Source: Clostridia bacterium
Lineage (GTDB): Bacteria > Bacillota > Clostridia > Oscillospirales > CAG-272
Reading direction: 5' to 3'
NCBI GenBank assembly: GCA_017508665.1
Contig: JAFVYL010000013.1
Coordinates: forward strand, 1 to 64,000
DNA: 64,000 bases
Shown here: in pieces, positions 23,956-31,891 of the stretch
Position numbering within the stretch: the first letter of the stretch is position 1
Layout of the letters: every line of letters begins with the position of its first letter
Translations under genes and position numbers: made by a program
Notes under the pieces: model-generated
Database searches by the model: none
The model's input: only the letters and a program-made list of their open reading frames with translations
Told to the model about the DNA's origin: nothing

Positions 23956-26900
23956 TTATACCTTTTCAACCGAGATGGTTACGTTTTCTCCGTTGATGTT
24001 CCACTCCTTTGAGTGGGTGAGAGCAGCGTTTACGGAGAGCTCTGTGCCGAGAGTCTCGGACATGATCTCGTCCGCGTTTCGGGAAGCTATATCCTCAACG
24101 GTCTTGTTGCCGGTGAAGGCAATTCTGATGTTATCCATAACCTCAAAGCCGGAATCCTTACGCATGGTCTGGATCTTTGAGATGATCTCACGTACGTTAC
24201 CCTCCTCGATGAGCTCGGGGGTGAGGTTCTTGTCGATAACTACGGTCACACCGTGATCCTGGAGAGACTCAAAGCCCTCTTTCTTGGTCATCTCGATAAG
24301 GAGATCCTCTTTAGCGAGCTGAATCTCGTTGCCGTCGGAGTTGAGAGTGATGTATCCGTTTGCTTCAAGCTCGTCCATGGCGGAGTTGCCGTCGAGTGTG
24401 GAGAGAGCGTTTCTGATGAAGCCGAGGAATTTGCCGTACTTAGGACCTACGGTACGAAGCTGAGGCTTGAAGGAGTAGGTGGTAAACTCGCGTACGTTGT
24501 CGGTGAATTCCACTTCCTTAAGGTTGAGCTCCTCTTTGATTACGGGTACGAAGCTCTCGTCGGGAACTTTATCGGTCTTGACGTACATCTTGCCGACGGG
24601 CTGACGGTTCTTGATCGCTGCCGCGTTTCTGCAGGCTCTGCCGAGCACGACGATATCCATTACCTCCTCCATATTTTCCTCAAGAGATTTGTCTATCATA
24701 GACTCGTCTGCCTCGGGGAAGGAGCAGAGATGGATTGACACGGGTGCGGACTTGTCAACAGATCCTACGAGGTTTCTGTAGATATCCTCGGTCATGAAGG
24801 GAATCATGGGAGCGGAAACCTTAGCTATGGTTACAAGGCAGTTGTAGAGGGTGAGGTATGCATTAACCTTATCCTCGGGCATATCCTTTACCCAGAATCT
24901 CTCACGGCTGCGGCGTACGTACCAGTTGGAGAGCTGATCTACGAAGTCCTCAAGCACTCTTGTTGCCTCGGTGATCTTGTAGTTTGCGAGCATATCGTCT
25001 ACGGATTTAACCGCGGAATTGAGCTTTGAAAGAATCCACTTATCCATAACGGAGAGAGAGTTCTTGTTGAGGGTGTGCTTTGTGGGATCGAAGCCGTCGA
25101 TATTAGCATACAAAGCATAGAACGCATAGGTGTTCCAAAGAGTGCCCATAAACTTTCTCTGTCCCTCGACTACGGCTTCTCCGAAGAATCTGTTGGGAAG
25201 CCAGGGCGCAGAGTTGGAGTAGAAGTACCAACGGATAGCGTCTGCTCCGTATGTCTCGAGAGCCTCGAAGGGATCTACCGCGTTACCCTTGGACTTGGAC
25301 ATCTTCTGTCCCTCTTTATCAAGCACGTGTCCGAGAACGAGGACGTTCTTATAGGGAGCGCAGTCGAAGATAAGAGTGGAGATGGCCATAAGAGAGTAGA
25401 ACCAGCCTCGTGTCTGGTCGACACCCTCGCTGATGAAGTCTGCGGGGAACTGAGAATGGAAGATCTCCTTGTTTTCGAAGGGGTAGTGCCACTGAGCGAA
25501 GGGCATAGAGCCCGAGTCAAACCAACAGTCGATAACCTCGCTGACACGCTTCATCTCGCCGCCGCACTCGGGACAGGTGATAGTAACCGCATCAATGAAG
25601 GGACGGTGGAGCTCAATGTTCTCGGGGCAATTTTTGGACATGCTCTTAAGCTCTGCGATAGAGCCGATGGAGTGACGGTGTCCGCAGGAGCATTCCCAAA
25701 TGTTGAGGGGTGTACCCCAATATCTGTTACGGGAAAGTCCCCAGTCCTGTACGTTTTCGAGCCAGTCGCCGAAGCGTCCCTTACCGATATTTTCGGGAAT
25801 CCAATTTACTGTATTGTTGTTTTTGATGAGGTTGTCGCGGATAGCGGTCATTCTGATAAACCAGGTGTCGCGAGCGTAGTAGATGAGGGGCGTGTTACAT
25901 CTCCAGCAGTGAGGATAATCGTGCTCGAACTTGGGAGCGGAGAAGAGCTTGCCCATCTTTGCGAGGTCCTCAAGGATGATGGGGTCTGCCTTCTTAACGA
26001 ATATGCCGGCGTAGGGAGTGTTGGCGGTGAGCTCACCCTTGCCGTCTACGAACTGTACGAAGGGGAGATCGTACTTTCTGCCGACCTTGGAGTCGTCCTC
26101 ACCGAATGCGGGAGCTATGTGAACGATACCCGTACCGTCGGACATCGTTACGTAATCGTCGCATACGATATAGTGTGCCTTAGCCTTCTGACGTGTTACC
26201 TCATCAGCGGTGAAGTCAAAGAGCGGAACATATTCACGTCTCTCGAGATCTGCACCGGTCATCTTTTCGATCACGGTGTAAGCTACTTCACCCTCTTCCT
26301 TTGCGAGAGGAGAGAGTACCTTGTCGAGGAGAGCCTCTGCCATATAGTAGGTGTTACCGTCGATGCAGGAAACCTTGCAGTAGGTGTCCTTGGGGTTAAC
26401 GCAAAGCGCTACGTTTGAGGGGAGTGTCCATGGGGTAGTCGTCCATGCGAGATAGTATGCATCCTCGTCAGCGCACTTGAAGCGCGCGATAGCGGACTTT
26501 TCCTTTACGGTCTTGTATCCCTGAGCAACCTCGTGGCTGGAGAGGGGAGTGCCGCAGCGAGGACAGTAGGGAACGATCTTGAAGCCCTTGTAGAGAAGCC
26601 CCTTGTTCCATATCTCCTTGAGCGCCCACCACTCGGATTCTATAAAGTCGTTGGTGTAGGTAACGTAGGGGTGCTCCATATCAGCCCAGAAGCCGACAGT
26701 ACCGGAGAAGTCCTCCCACATTTCCTTGTACTTCCATACGGACTCCTTGCAGTGTCCGATGAAGGGCTCGAGGCCGTAAGCCTCGATCTGATCCTTACCG
26801 TCAATGCCGAGCTTCTTTTCAACCTCAAGCTCAACGGGCAGACCGTGTGTGTCCCAACCTGCCTTACGAAGAACGCGGCGGCCCTTCATAGTCTGGTAAC

Positions 26901-27114
26901 GGGGAACCATATCCTTGATTACTCTTGTGAGAACGTGGCCGATGTGAGGCTTGCCGTTTGCGGTAGGCGGGCCGTCAAAGAACGTGTAGTTGTCACATCC
27001 TTCTCTCTCGGCAATGCTTTTCTCGAAGACGTTGTTTTTCTCCCAGAATGTTCTGGTAGCCTTTTCTCTCTCGACAAAGTTAAGGTTTGTCGAGACCTTC
27101 TCGTAAATCTCCAT
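23956..27114 (-). CDS. ileS: Isoleucine--tRNA ligase
   Basis: A 1052-residue class I IleRS with Rossmann core, CP1 editing domain (TTPWTLPSNVA) and an anticodon-binding C terminus. The HIGH site is GPPTANGKPHIGHVL and the KMSKS site is GQKMSKSKGNAVDP. The N terminus (YEKVSTNLNFVEREKATR) and domain pattern match the clostridial/eukaryote-like type 2 enzymes, a group often less sensitive to mupirocin. The ATG at 27114 is chosen for AAAGGAG 8 nt upstream; an extension to 27216 would read into the inserted repeat. Expression is under a T-box riboswitch at 27293-27540. Confidence 0.97.
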   Translation of the reverse strand: MEIYEKVSTNLNFVEREKATRTFWEKNNVFEKSIAEREGCDNYTFFDGPPTANGKPHIGHVLTRVIKDMVPRYQTMKGRRVLRKAGWDTHGLPVELEVEKKLGIDGKDQIEAYGLEPFIGHCKESVWKYKEMWEDFSGTVGFWADMEHPYVTYTNDFIESEWWALKEIWNKGLLYKGFKIVPYCPRCGTPLSSHEVAQGYKTVKEKSAIARFKCADEDAYYLAWTTTPWTLPSNVALCVNPKDTYCKVSCIDGNTYYMAEALLDKVLSPLAKEEGEVAYTVIEKMTGADLERREYVPLFDFTADEVTRQKAKAHYIVCDDYVTMSDGTGIVHIAPAFGEDDSKVGRKYDLPFVQFVDGKGELTANTPYAGIFVKKADPIILEDLAKMGKLFSAPKFEHDYPHCWRCNTPLIYYARDTWFIRMTAIRDNLIKNNNTVNWIPENIGKGRFGDWLENVQDWGLSRNRYWGTPLNIWECSCGHRHSIGSIAELKSMSKNCPENIELHRPFIDAVTITCPECGGEMKRVSEVIDCWFDSGSMPFAQWHYPFENKEIFHSQFPADFISEGVDQTRGWFYSLMAISTLIFDCAPYKNVLVLGHVLDKEGQKMSKSKGNAVDPFEALETYGADAIRWYFYSNSAPWLPNRFFGEAVVEGQRKFMGTLWNTYAFYALYANIDGFDPTKHTLNKNSLSVMDKWILSKLNSAVKSVDDMLANYKITEATRVLEDFVDQLSNWYVRRSRERFWVKDMPEDKVNAYLTLYNCLVTIAKVSAPMIPFMTEDIYRNLVGSVDKSAPVSIHLCSFPEADESMIDKSLEENMEEVMDIVVLGRACRNAAAIKNRQPVGKMYVKTDKVPDESFVPVIKEELNLKEVEFTDNVREFTTYSFKPQLRTVGPKYGKFLGFIRNALSTLDGNSAMDELEANGYITLNSDGNEIQLAKEDLLIEMTKKEGFESLQDHGVTVVIDKNLTPELIEEGNVREIISKIQTMRKDSGFEVMDNIRIAFTGNKTVEDIASRNADEIMSETLGTELSVNAALTHSKEWNINGENVTISVEKV

Positions 27115-27181
27115 TTTGATTTCTCCTTTCGGGCATAGCCCGTGTATCTTAATAAAATAATAACCTATAAATAATAGTCTA

Positions 27182-27291
27182 TTAGCCCCCCTTGTCTCGC
27201 TTGCGAGCTCGGTCACCTCGGGATCTGACAGTCTATCTGACTGTCATTCAACACCCTCGGTTTCGCTTCGCTACCCGCAGGAGAAGGCTAA
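27182..27291. repeat. 110-bp palindromic (MITE-like) intergenic element between T-box and ileS
   Basis: Bounded by terminal inverted repeats TTAGCC (27182-27187) and GGCTAA (27286-27291). Internal hairpins are CTCGC-tt-GCGAG and GACAGTC-tatct-GACTGTC, and there are related CACCTCGG/CACCCTCGG segments. It is GC-rich next to AT-rich flanks and encodes no ORF with a ribosome-binding site. Short elements with TTAGCC-type ends and GCGAAGC-like hairpins occur in many gut Clostridia. It sits between the T-box terminator and the ileS Shine-Dalgarno, so it is transcribed as part of the ileS 5' untranslated region. Confidence 0.6.
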
Positions 27292-27292
27292 C

Positions 27293-27540
27293 AAAAAAAC
27301 CGCTCCCAATATGGAAACGGAAAAAACACTTATACCATCCATTCACATATCCACCAATATGCGCCCAAGATTACGGCAGGGCCCCGTCGCTCATTACTTG
27401 CTTATTAGGATAAGCTTTCACAGGCGCGACTCGGAAGTGATATTCACACAGCGCATACTCCGTATCGGGCTTCCACCTACCCCGACTCTCTGTACCTTTT
27501 CCGCGCGGCTACTGTCTTCGTCACAGTCTTTAGATTTTTT
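27293..27540 (-). promoter_or_regulatory. T-box riboswitch controlling ileS (AUC specifier)
   Basis: Minus-strand leader of about 245 nt with stem I, an AGAGAGTCGGGG-type beginning and a specifier loop GAATATCACT whose AUC triplet is at 27439-27441, an isoleucine codon. The T-box-like segment GGATGGTATAAGTG contains UGGU (27334-27337) to pair with the uncharged ACCA end. The terminator stem CCGTTTCC/GGGAGCGG is followed by seven Ts (27293-27320). Uncharged tRNA-Ile should favour antitermination and ileS expression, as known for this RNA class. Confidence 0.88.
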
Positions 27541-27548
27541 ACACATAG

Positions 27549-27577
27549 ATTTTACTACAAGATTACAAAAATGTCAA
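27549..27577 (-). promoter_or_regulatory. Sigma-A promoter for the T-box/ileS transcript
   Basis: Minus strand TTGACA (27572-27577), a 17-bp spacer and TAAAAT (27549-27554), just upstream of the T-box leader. Confidence 0.85.
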
Positions 27578-27616
27578 TAGTTTTATTAAATTAAAAATAA
27601 GAGTTATAAGTTGTGA

Positions 27617-27646
27617 TTGACAATTACCTGAGATTTGTGATAAAAT
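27617..27646 (+). promoter_or_regulatory. Sigma-A promoter for the PAP2 phosphatase gene
   Basis: TTGACA (27617-27622), an 18-bp spacer and TAAAAT (27641-27646). The predicted transcription start near 27653 argues for the GTG start at 27679 rather than at 27658. Confidence 0.75.
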
Positions 27647-27678
27647 AAGAAAGTAAAGTGAAAGAGAGGTGCTGTGCG

Positions 27679-28188
27679 GTGATTTCCGAGAAAAGATCAA
27701 TTAATATGTATCGGCGTGTATACTCCGTGCCCGGCTTTGTGACTGCTTTGCGGATCTTCGATGCTCTGTCGGTCTTCTTTGTGGCAGGCGTTTTCGTATA
27801 CGGTATCGCGGTGCTTCTTTATTCCGGAATGTATCTGTACGCCTTGAAGCTTTCGATCATGGCGGCTGTGCCGTTTGTTATACTTTCCGTTTTGAGAGTC
27901 TTGATCGATTCGCAAAGGCCGTATGAGGTCTTTGACATTCAGGAGTTTTCCGAGTTAAGAGAGAAGAAAAAGAGCGGCAGATCCTTCCCGTCAAGACACG
28001 TTTTCTCTGCCTTTCTGATAGGCGTTCTGTGGATTCCTTACGCTCTCCCCTTTGGAATTGCTGCGATACTCCTCGGCGTACTTATGGCTGCGGAGCGAGT
28101 GGCAAGAGGTATTCATTTTATACAAGATGTCCTTGTCGGCGCGGTAATAGGAATACTATCCGGAGTTATCGGAATACTGATTTTGTAA
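27679..28188 (+). CDS. PAP2-family (type 2 phosphatidic acid phosphatase-like) membrane protein
   Basis: A 169-residue membrane phosphatase of the PAP2 superfamily, whose members dephosphorylate lipid phosphates such as phosphatidate or undecaprenyl diphosphate. Several transmembrane helices are visible. The catalytic signatures are present: an R-P pair in DSQRPYEVF, GRSFPSRHVFSAF (PSRH motif) and ERVARGIHFIQDVL (R...H...D motif). The GTG at 27679 follows AGAGG; an in-frame GTG at 27658 would lie almost at the predicted transcript start. Substrate is not determined by sequence. Confidence 0.87.
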   Translation: MISEKRSINMYRRVYSVPGFVTALRIFDALSVFFVAGVFVYGIAVLLYSGMYLYALKLSIMAAVPFVILSVLRVLIDSQRPYEVFDIQEFSELREKKKSGRSFPSRHVFSAFLIGVLWIPYALPFGIAAILLGVLMAAERVARGIHFIQDVLVGAVIGILSGVIGILIL

Positions 28189-28253
28189 ACAATAATTGTC
28201 AAATACAACTTTAAAATATAAAAAATGCCCCTTTGGGCTGAATGGAGAAATAT

Positions 28254-28934
28254 ATGAAGGTAACTTGGTTAACGCAAGCGGGCTTGCTTTTTGAAAATGA
28301 GAGGATCACGGTTTTGGTCGATCCCTATCTCTCGGATTCGTCTGAGGCTGACGGTAAGAGAAGAATAGACGCAGACGAGTCGTTCTTCGACGTAACACCC
28401 GACGTTATTCTTATAACACACTCTCATCCTTATCATCTTGACAAGGCTACTCTTGACAGATTCCTCACCCGCGGAGGCAAAGAGGTGACCGTTCTTGCCG
28501 GCGGCGCGGCATACAAGAAGCTCCGCTCCTTCGGCTACTCTCACAACATAGTTCTTCTCACTCCCCATACCGTATGGAGCGAGTGCGGTGTAACCTTCTA
28601 TTCGGTAAAGGCTGAGCATAGCGAAAGAGATGCGGTAGGCTTTATCCTTGATGACGGCGAAAAGACCTATTACGTCAGCGGAGATACTCTTTACAACTTT
28701 GAGGTTATCGACGATTGTCTTGATCTTGTAGAGGATGGCGTTGACTACGCTTTCCTTCCCATCAACGGCAGAGGAAATAACATGAACGCCAAGGATGCGG
28801 CTGACTTTGCCTACGAGATAGGCGCAAAGTGTGCGATACCCGTGCATTACGGGCTTTTTGACGAGGTTGACCCTGATGATTTTGATTTCGATGACCGTAT
28901 GATCATTGATCCTTACCGTACAGTTGAATTATAA
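28254..28934 (+). CDS. Metallo-beta-lactamase-fold hydrolase, UlaG-like, with altered metal motif
   Basis: A 226-residue MBL-fold protein closest in pattern to the UlaG-like group (lactonases and related enzymes). The strand/loop order and ligands are recognisable: His56 and His58 in THSHPYHLD, His61, a later AEHS, YYVSGDTLYN with the bridging aspartate, and IPVHYGLFD. The canonical HxHxDH motif reads HSHPYH, so the aspartate is replaced by tyrosine (codon TAT). This should alter the second metal site. GGAG 6 nt upstream favours the ATG at 28254 over 28242. It lies between the PAP2 and CmpB-like genes, all in one direction. Function is uncertain. Confidence 0.82.
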   Translation: MKVTWLTQAGLLFENERITVLVDPYLSDSSEADGKRRIDADESFFDVTPDVILITHSHPYHLDKATLDRFLTRGGKEVTVLAGGAAYKKLRSFGYSHNIVLLTPHTVWSECGVTFYSVKAEHSERDAVGFILDDGEKTYYVSGDTLYNFEVIDDCLDLVEDGVDYAFLPINGRGNNMNAKDAADFAYEIGAKCAIPVHYGLFDEVDPDDFDFDDRMIIDPYRTVEL

Positions 28935-28981
28935 TCCGATATTAAACTAATAAAATTCAGAAAAAGCAAGAAAATAAGGAT

Positions 28982-29479
28982 ATGTATAAGTATCTTTTGT
29001 ATTTTCTTGTTTTTTCTTTTCTCGGCTGGTGCGCCGAGGTCATCTTTTATATTTTCAAGACGGGCAGATTTGTAAACCGAGGACTTGCGAGAGGCCCGCT
29101 TTGTCCTATTTACGGTGTTGGAATATGTCTTTCGTATCTTCTGCTCGGTTCACTCGAGAGCTTCATTCTGACTGCGATTTTATCAATGGCAGTGGCTACG
29201 ATCGTTGAGTTCTCCGTAGGCTTTTTGGTAGACAGGGCGCTCAGGCGCAGACTGTGGGATTACACGTCCGAAAGAGGAAATATACTCGGCTACGTATGTC
29301 CTCGTTTTTCCATTCTGTGGGGTGTAATATGCGCCGCGATAATAAGGATCATACCGATGCTCGACCCGGTGATACAGAGGATGGCGACACCCTTTGGATA
29401 TGCGCTCACCTTTGTACTCCTTGTGCTGTCATTTGCAGATATCAGCATACAAGCATCTAAAGGTAAATCCGGTATATGA
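28982..29479 (+). CDS. CmpB-like putative ABC transporter permease (small membrane protein)
   Basis: A 165-residue integral membrane protein. It begins with YLVFSFLGWCAEVIFY-like sequence (FLGWCAEVIFYIFKTGRF), then RGPLCPIYGVG and an ERGNILGYVCPRFSILWG segment. These are hallmarks of the family annotated as ABC_trans_CmpB, whose role is unproven despite the name. About four or five helices are visible. No ATPase partner is adjacent. The gene ends at a bidirectional terminator facing trpS. Confidence 0.8.
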   Translation: MYKYLLYFLVFSFLGWCAEVIFYIFKTGRFVNRGLARGPLCPIYGVGICLSYLLLGSLESFILTAILSMAVATIVEFSVGFLVDRALRRRLWDYTSERGNILGYVCPRFSILWGVICAAIIRIIPMLDPVIQRMATPFGYALTFVLLVLSFADISIQASKGKSGI

Positions 29480-29514
29480 AATACAATTTAAGCTGAATTT
29501 GAATACTATTATTT

Positions 29515-29567
29515 ACAAAAAAGAGCTAAAACCGAGATATCTCAAGCTTTAGCTCTTTATATTTTTC
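29515..29567. terminator. Bidirectional terminator between the CmpB-like gene and trpS
   Basis: AAAGAGCTAAA (29520-29530) pairs with TTTAGCTCTTT (29548-29558). T-rich runs lie on both sides. It separates convergent genes. Confidence 0.85.
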
Positions 29568-29573
29568 ACCAAC

Positions 29574-30572
29574 TTAGTTTACAAAGCCGATCTTTCTTCT
29601 CACCTTAGACATAGTACGTCTTGCATATCCGTATGCTTCCTCAGCGCCTGCCTTCATGACAGCCTCGAGGTGTGACTTGTCAGCTATGAGTCTTGCAAAC
29701 TCCTCGCGCACGTCCTTGAGTCCGTCAGCACATGCCTCGCCGACAGCCATCTTGAAGTCACCGTAGCCCTTGCCGTCGAACTCACGCTCGATCTCATCAA
29801 AGGACTTGCCCGAGAAGGCACGGTAAATGGTCATAAGGTTTGATACGCCGGGCTTATCCTCGGAGTAGCGTACACAGGTATCCGAGTCGGTCACCGCTCT
29901 CTTGAACTTACGCATAATGTCATCCTTGCTGTCGAGAATGTAGACTATAGCGTTCTCATTCGGATCAGACTTTGACATCTTTGCCGTGGGCTCTTGGAGA
30001 GACATTATCTTCATCGTATCCTGAGGAATGTATCCCTCGGGTATCTTGAAGGTATCTGAATAAAGAAGGTTGAATCTTGATGCGACGTCGCGCGCAAGCT
30101 CGAGATGCTGCTTCTGGTCGATGCCTACGGGGACGATATCGGTCTGATAGAGAAGAATATCTGCCGCCATCAGAGCAGGGTAGGTGAACAGACCTGCATT
30201 TATATTCTGAGCGTTCTTTGCGCTCTTGTCCTTGAACTGAGTCATTCTCGAGAGCTCACCGAACATGGTGTAGCAGTCGAGTATCCAGCCGAGCTCCGCG
30301 TGCTGGGGCACGTGCGACTGGACGAAGAGGGTATTTTTCTGAGGATCGAGTCCGCAAGCCATATAGAGAGCAAGAGTTTCATACGTCCTCTTGCGAAGCT
30401 CTGCGGGTACTTGTCTTACCGTTATCGCGTGAAGGTCGACAACGCAGTAGAAGGTTTTATATTCCTCGGAGAAGCGCGAAAAATTCTTGATCGCTCCGAG
30501 ATAATTTCCTATTGTGAGATTGCCCGAGGGCTGAACTCCCGAGAAGACTATTTTCTTATCGTTTTCTGCCAT
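29574..30572 (-). CDS. trpS: Tryptophan--tRNA ligase
   Basis: A 332-residue class I TrpRS. The HIGH-type motif is GVQPSGNLTIGNYLGAIKNF (TIGN) and the KMSKS motif is TAKMSKSDPNENA. A GIDQKQHLELARD segment, typical of the amino-acid pocket, is present. The ATG at 30572 follows AAGGAG 9 nt upstream; the longer form to 30632 would start at the -10 box. A consensus promoter and a short GTCGGA/TCCGAC hairpin precede it. No T-box is visible in the short leader. Confidence 0.97.
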   Translation of the reverse strand: MAENDKKIVFSGVQPSGNLTIGNYLGAIKNFSRFSEEYKTFYCVVDLHAITVRQVPAELRKRTYETLALYMACGLDPQKNTLFVQSHVPQHAELGWILDCYTMFGELSRMTQFKDKSAKNAQNINAGLFTYPALMAADILLYQTDIVPVGIDQKQHLELARDVASRFNLLYSDTFKIPEGYIPQDTMKIMSLQEPTAKMSKSDPNENAIVYILDSKDDIMRKFKRAVTDSDTCVRYSEDKPGVSNLMTIYRAFSGKSFDEIEREFDGKGYGDFKMAVGEACADGLKDVREEFARLIADKSHLEAVMKAGAEEAYGYARRTMSKVRRKIGFVN

Positions 30573-30623
30573 TTTTGTATTCTCCTTGAGTCGGAAGCCT
30601 CCGACCGTGATAAATATAACAAG

Positions 30624-30652
30624 ATTATACAACCCTTTGGCAATTTTGTCAA
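30624..30652 (-). promoter_or_regulatory. Consensus sigma-A promoter for trpS
   Basis: Minus strand TTGACA (30647-30652), a 17-bp spacer and TATAAT (30624-30629), a perfect match to the consensus. Confidence 0.9.
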
Positions 30653-30758
30653 GCGGAGAATTGAAAGATAAGGCATATTTTACTTTTTACATACGCAAAA
30701 ATATCCAAAACTTACTTTTTATGGCTCGGTAAACAAAAATATTTACATATAACCCTGC

Positions 30759-30816
30759 GCATATTAATACTTTTGCATATTTTATTAATACTTTGTTCAT
30801 AAATGTATGGTATAAT
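30759..30816 (+). promoter_or_regulatory. Extended -10 promoter with upstream direct repeats, ABC/GldG operon
   Basis: TGG-TATAAT (30808-30816) forms an extended -10 element without a good -35 box. Upstream, ATTAATACTTT occurs twice as a direct repeat at 30763-30773 and 30784-30794, 21 bp apart (two helical turns), where an activator could bind. The rest of the 30653-30914 spacer is AT-rich and shows no gene. Confidence 0.5.
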
Positions 30817-30914
30817 ACTGAATTGACTAAAAATCCGGACAAGTCGGCTGACGAGAACGGAAAAGCACACATATATCAGCGAAAGGAAGTCGGATTTTCC
30901 GACGAAAAAGTACA

Positions 30915-31880
30915 ATGATTAAGGTTACAAATCTTGTAAAGCGATACGGTACCAATTATGCCTTGAACGACATAAGCTTCGAGGTGGGCGAGGGTGAGAT
31001 CGTAGGTCTTCTCGGCCCTAACGGAGCAGGTAAGAGTACCGCTATGAATATCCTCACCGGATATCTTTCCTCTACCTCCGGCGAGGTGTATATAAACGGA
31101 GTCAATATTCTCGAAGATCCTATAGCGGCGAAGAAGAATATAGGCTTCCTTCCCGAGCAGCCGCCTCTCTATCCCGAGATGACGGTTACCGAGTATCTCA
31201 ACTTTGTATACGAGCTCAAGAGCTGCGAGCTTGATCGCGCGGCTCATCTTGACGAGATCATGTCTGTCACTAAGCTCACTGAGGTAAAGGACAGGCTCAT
31301 CCGCAATCTCTCCAAGGGTAACAAGCAGAGAGTCGGTATAGCTCAGGCTCTTATCGGAGATCCTAAGGTGGTTATCTTCGACGAGCCCACCGTAGGTCTT
31401 GACCCTAAGCAGATCATCGCTGTGAGAAATCTTCTCAGAACCCTCGCAAAGCGTCACACGGTAGTGCTCTCCACCCATATTCTTGCAGAAGTGCAGGCAG
31501 TTTGCGAGAGAGTTATCATTATCAATAAAGGCAAGATCATAGCCGACGAGCGCACAGAGGATATCGTCAAGACCATCGAGGACGGTTACCGCTACAGAGT
31601 GAAGATATGCGGCCCTGCAAGAGAGGTCGAGGCTTCTCTCAGAAGGATCTCGGGTGTTAAAGCGGTTGAAGCTACGGGGGATCGTGACCTTGATTCATAC
31701 GCATACATCATTGAGAGTGACAAGAACGTCGACATAAGAAAGTCGGTGTTTAACTTCTGTGTATCCAACGGCTGGCCTATGATAGGTATGGAGCCCCATG
31801 GCACAGATCTTGAGACAATATTTATCCGCCTGGTTGACCGCTCTGACGGAGTGGTAGAGACCAAGAAGCGCAGAAAGTGA
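30915..31880 (+). CDS. ABC transporter ATP-binding protein (GldA-type)
   Basis: A 321-residue ABC ATPase, first gene of a five-gene cassette. Walker A is GPNGAGKST, the signature is LSKGNKQRVGIAQAL and Walker B is VVIFDEPTVGLDP, followed by the switch histidine in STHILAEV. An extra C-terminal domain of about 100 residues (from 220) is like that of GldA/NatA/CcmA-type exporters. It pairs with the permease gene 11 bp downstream. The Shine-Dalgarno AAGGA is 27 nt upstream of the ATG, separated from it by a small hairpin (GTCGG/CCGAC), an unusual initiation region. The cargo is unknown. Confidence 0.92.
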   Translation: MIKVTNLVKRYGTNYALNDISFEVGEGEIVGLLGPNGAGKSTAMNILTGYLSSTSGEVYINGVNILEDPIAAKKNIGFLPEQPPLYPEMTVTEYLNFVYELKSCELDRAAHLDEIMSVTKLTEVKDRLIRNLSKGNKQRVGIAQALIGDPKVVIFDEPTVGLDPKQIIAVRNLLRTLAKRHTVVLSTHILAEVQAVCERVIIINKGKIIADERTEDIVKTIEDGYRYRVKICGPAREVEASLRRISGVKAVEATGDRDLDSYAYIIESDKNVDIRKSVFNFCVSNGWPMIGMEPHGTDLETIFIRLVDRSDGVVETKKRRK

Positions 31881-31891
31881 GGGCATAACAG

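Noticed and set aside
25075-26418. 447-codon plus-strand reading frame inside ileS
   Set aside because: Antisense shadow of the conserved ileS gene with no ribosome-binding site.
30573-30650. T-box leader for trpS
   Set aside because: The promoter lies only about 50 bp from the start codon, leaving no room for stem I, specifier loop and T-box.
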